A DNA stretch of 7,580 nt from Promethearchaeota archaeon (GTDB taxonomy: Archaea; Asgardarchaeota; Lokiarchaeia; Sigynarchaeales; SOKP01), in NCBI GenBank assembly GCA_016839635.1, contig JAEOTV010000001.1:1-7580 (forward strand). The letters are read 5' to 3'. Shown piece after piece: positions 5,248 through 7,580 of this stretch. Each line of letters opens with the position of its first letter. Within the stretch, counting starts at the first letter, position 1. A program made the translations under genes and the position numbers. The notes below the pieces were generated by a model, which worked only from the letters and a program-made list of their open reading frames with translations, was not told the DNA's origin and ran no database searches.

Positions 5248-5257
5248 CTATAATATG
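5248..5257 (-). promoter_or_regulatory. TATA box of the GTPase gene (leaderless transcript)
   Basis: The minus strand reads CATATTATAG, centred near 5252. A start 22-26 bases on falls at or within a few bases of the ATG at 5230, predicting a leaderless message, which fits the absence of a Shine-Dalgarno. It also separates the GTPase-MBL unit from the methyltransferase gene 86 bases upstream. Confidence 0.5.
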
Positions 5258-5316
5258 TGATAAATGTAAAACCACTTATTTATTTTAATACCTTAAAATT
5301 TACGACCCTTCAGATT

Positions 5317-7580
5317 TTACATTTGATCAAGTTCTTTTATCAGAATTTCATCGATTTGAACAAGAATAGGTTTTAACTCTTCATATAACTGATTCTGAAT
5401 CTTTACTTTTGAAAAATTATTAGTATTATTTTCTGTAAAAGTATTAAACCGTTTCATTACTAGTTTTTGTCCTTTTCTCCCCAAAATAACTAATTTTTGA
5501 TGATTTTGATTATTGAAATCAAACTTTTTAATAGGTAGGTCAAGCGGTAGTTTAAAAATATGTCTAGAACTCTTCATTATTTTTACTTGGTTTGTTAATA
5601 GATTAGAATTTAATATCGCTGATAGATAAAACGCTTCATCAAGATTTCCTGTAGCATAAAAAGACAGATCACCAGTAATTAAGTAATTTTCTTGTATCAC
5701 CGCAGATTGCAATACAGAACCTGAATTATTATAAACAACTTTGATTTGTGATAATTGCCGAGTATTTATCAGTTTAGACCATCTATTTAAATTTTCTAAT
5801 AAAGACTTATGCTTAGTTGTTTCTTTTTTGTATTTTTTATACAATTTATTGATTTTATCATAAAATAATTTAGCAAACTTATCTAAATTGGCATAATCAA
5901 AATTTAAATCGTATTTTGAGAGTGGTAAGAAAACTTGGTAATAATTATAGACATAAAACTTTACCAATTCTGTGCTTTTGATTACATTGAAGATATACTT
6001 TTTTTCTATTATCTCATTTTTAAATTCAATTTTATTCCATGGTGATTTAGCCCTTTTGAATATTCTCTTATCAGGGTTTATTTTTATCAAGGAATCTCTA
6101 AATTCATTGCTTTTCACAAATATCAAATTCCTTGGATTTAAATCTGCACCTTTGTGAAAAAGCGTTTTATAATAGCTTTTTTTTATTGGTAAAAGTTCTT
6201 TTAGTAGACTTTTCGAAATTAATTTTTTAGTATAAACATTTCCTGCTTTCTTCTCAATATTATAAGCTACTAAAGTATCTACTCTTTCTAAATCAAGTTC
6301 GACTTGTTTAAAATATTCCAATTCTTCAATTTCTTTTTTCAGTTTGAAATGATAAGATTTGATTTCTTGATTAGAATCTGTTAATTCTTCACTCGATTTT
6401 TGCCCAAATAAACATATGAAATCAATATTGAAAATCTTTTCCACTTTTCTATTAAATGCCCATATTTTTAGATTCGAAAAACCTATAAAATTACGGAATC
6501 GTGAAGTATGGGACCCAGTGATAACTCCTTTTGTTATTACAAAAAATATTTTTGCTCCTTCTTTCATAAAGGAATTTTTTGCTTTGTAAAAGAATAAAGT
6601 GGAGATTTCTAAATTTAAGAGATTTTTAGGTTGTGGTTTTATTCTTAGCTGTTCAGCTAAATACTTTATTTTTTCTTGATAATCTACAGATTCAATATCA
6701 CGATAAGTATACCAAGGAGGGTTTCCTATTACTAAATCGAATTTACTATAAAATATATTTTCGCTTAGGTATAAAGAATCAAATACATATAAGTTAAGCT
6801 TAACATCAGTTATTAATTCTCTTGTTAAGTATATTAAATTCATTTTTGTTATAAAGATCGATAATGGATTTATATCAAAACCATAAACGTTATTTATTGC
6901 AGCAATTTTATCATTTTTTGAGTCATTCTTGGATAGAATTAATCTTACTATTTCTGTTAAAAAGTTTCCTGAACCACAACAGGGATCTAAAACAGTTTCA
7001 CCAAATATATAGGAATCCTTGACCATCATTTTTACTAAAAATGGAGGGGTATAATACTCCCCTGATTTATGTCTTATTATAGGAGATAATAATTTTTGGA
7101 TGAGATAATCAAAATAATATTCAGGTGGAATGTTTAATTTAAAAATAAAATTAGATAGATCCAAGATTAGAGAATTGAAGAAGCTTAGATCTTCCTTATC
7201 TGAAAGAGAAAATATCGGATCAAAATAGTGTTTCTCAAAAAGATCTTGACAAATCAAATTAGATTTTAGTTCAGTTTCAACATCTTTCAATAGTTTTAAG
7301 TCTTTCTCTCGATGTAGAATTAAATCTCCGTTTTTAAGAATAAATTTAGAGATAAAAATATAACACATTAAATAAAGCAGAGCTGATATAGAGTATAAAT
7401 TTAATGTTGTTTGTTTCTTTCCATAGACTTTTTTAAAATCGTCATTCCATTCTCTGAACTCACTCTTCTGGAATATATTATGCTCAGCCAATAAAACTTC
7501 GAGTTTCTTTAATTTTTCCTTGATATAATCTAGATCTAACTCTTTTTCATCATTTTGATTTATTAGTATAACCAAAAATT
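5317..7580 (-). CDS. N6-adenine DNA methyltransferase, Eco57I/type IIG-like (5' partial)
   Basis: The frame runs from the window edge to TAA at 5317-5319, giving more than 750 residues. No ATG occurs in the first 69 codons and the frame is open through the edge, so the gene probably begins outside. Numbered from a TTG at 7575, the domains are: a mostly helical N-terminal part (1-165); motif X, SGEYYTP (171-177); S-adenosylmethionine motif I, DPCCGSGNF (197-205); acidic motif II, GFDIN (232-236); catalytic motif IV, NPPW (285-288), which flips and methylates adenine N6; and a C-terminal target recognition region ending in TGDLSFYATG, AILNSNLL and HIFKLPL (634-677). This order is that of gamma-class type IIG/Eco57I or BREX PglX-like enzymes, where specificity sits in the same chain. 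No PD-ExK nuclease motif is visible, but one could lie upstream. A lone methylase is the alternative. Lysine-rich, low-GC coding throughout. Confidence 0.9.
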   Translation of the reverse strand, partial: FLVILINQNDEKELDLDYIKEKLKKLEVLLAEHNIFQKSEFREWNDDFKKVYGKKQTTLNLYSISALLYLMCYIFISKFILKNGDLILHREKDLKLLKDVETELKSNLICQDLFEKHYFDPIFSLSDKEDLSFFNSLILDLSNFIFKLNIPPEYYFDYLIQKLLSPIIRHKSGEYYTPPFLVKMMVKDSYIFGETVLDPCCGSGNFLTEIVRLILSKNDSKNDKIAAINNVYGFDINPLSIFITKMNLIYLTRELITDVKLNLYVFDSLYLSENIFYSKFDLVIGNPPWYTYRDIESVDYQEKIKYLAEQLRIKPQPKNLLNLEISTLFFYKAKNSFMKEGAKIFFVITKGVITGSHTSRFRNFIGFSNLKIWAFNRKVEKIFNIDFICLFGQKSSEELTDSNQEIKSYHFKLKKEIEELEYFKQVELDLERVDTLVAYNIEKKAGNVYTKKLISKSLLKELLPIKKSYYKTLFHKGADLNPRNLIFVKSNEFRDSLIKINPDKRIFKRAKSPWNKIEFKNEIIEKKYIFNVIKSTELVKFYVYNYYQVFLPLSKYDLNFDYANLDKFAKLFYDKINKLYKKYKKETTKHKSLLENLNRWSKLINTRQLSQIKVVYNNSGSVLQSAVIQENYLITGDLSFYATGNLDEAFYLSAILNSNLLTNQVKIMKSSRHIFKLPLDLPIKKFDFNNQNHQKLVILGRKGQKLVMKRFNTFTENNTNNFSKVKIQNQLYEELKPILVQIDEILIKELDQM

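Noticed and set aside
5231..5275. 15-residue N-terminal extension of the GTPase
   Set aside because: It overlaps the TATA box, adds no known domain, and moves the P-loop away from its normal distance from the N-terminus.
5972..6157. 61-codon plus-strand open frame
   Set aside because: It lies entirely inside the methyltransferase gene on the opposite strand, has no family features, and is hydrophobic only because it is the complement of lysine/isoleucine-rich coding.
1..7580. CRISPR array, insertion sequence or prophage
   Set aside because: There are no regularly spaced direct repeats, no transposase or integrase, and no phage structural genes on either strand.

Overview
The window reads as a piece of an AT-rich archaeal genome, most likely an Asgard archaeon (Lokiarchaeia-like). 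That assignment is an inference. It rests on a single-domain Rab/Arf-like small GTPase with all G motifs, a DUF39-type homocysteine biosynthesis protein of the kind used by methanogens and other anaerobes, an archaeal-type histidine kinase tail, and archaeal TATA boxes placed so that at least one transcript (the GTPase) would start at its own ATG. There is no rRNA, tRNA, CRISPR array, insertion sequence or phage gene here.

Layout from left to right. Positions 1-183 (+) are the last 60 codons of a histidine kinase. It converges on a DUF39/HcyBio protein (204-1346, -), a probable L-aspartate semialdehyde sulfurtransferase, with only 20 bases between the two stop codons. A divergent promoter region (1347-1533) separates that gene from an EamA/DMT-family transporter (1534-2466, +) and a small unrecognised four-helix membrane protein (2525-3079, +). 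Next comes a 52-residue double-CxxC zinc-ribbon protein (3295-3453, +). Positions 3454-3877 hold no gene but contain the most interesting DNA in the window: a compact, locally GC-rich block closed by a two-part long-range stem. A TATA box lies on the minus strand about 26 bases before the first base of that stem, so I propose an unannotated structured ncRNA at about 3553-3703 (-).

The right half is all on the minus strand. In transcription order it runs: a large N6-adenine DNA methyltransferase of the Eco57I/type IIG kind (5317 to the right edge, 5' end cut off), a small GTPase (4712-5230, own promoter, probably leaderless), and a metallo-beta-lactamase-fold hydrolase (3878-4693) 18 bases behind the GTPase and probably co-transcribed with it.

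I see no single pathway joining all the genes. Supportable links are the GTPase-MBL pair, the possible transporter/membrane-protein unit, and the sulfur/methionine role of the DUF39 protein. The methyltransferase may belong to a restriction or defence locus that continues beyond the right edge. The structured RNA is the best candidate for something undescribed, but only its base pairing and promoter placement support it; its class and function are unknown to me.
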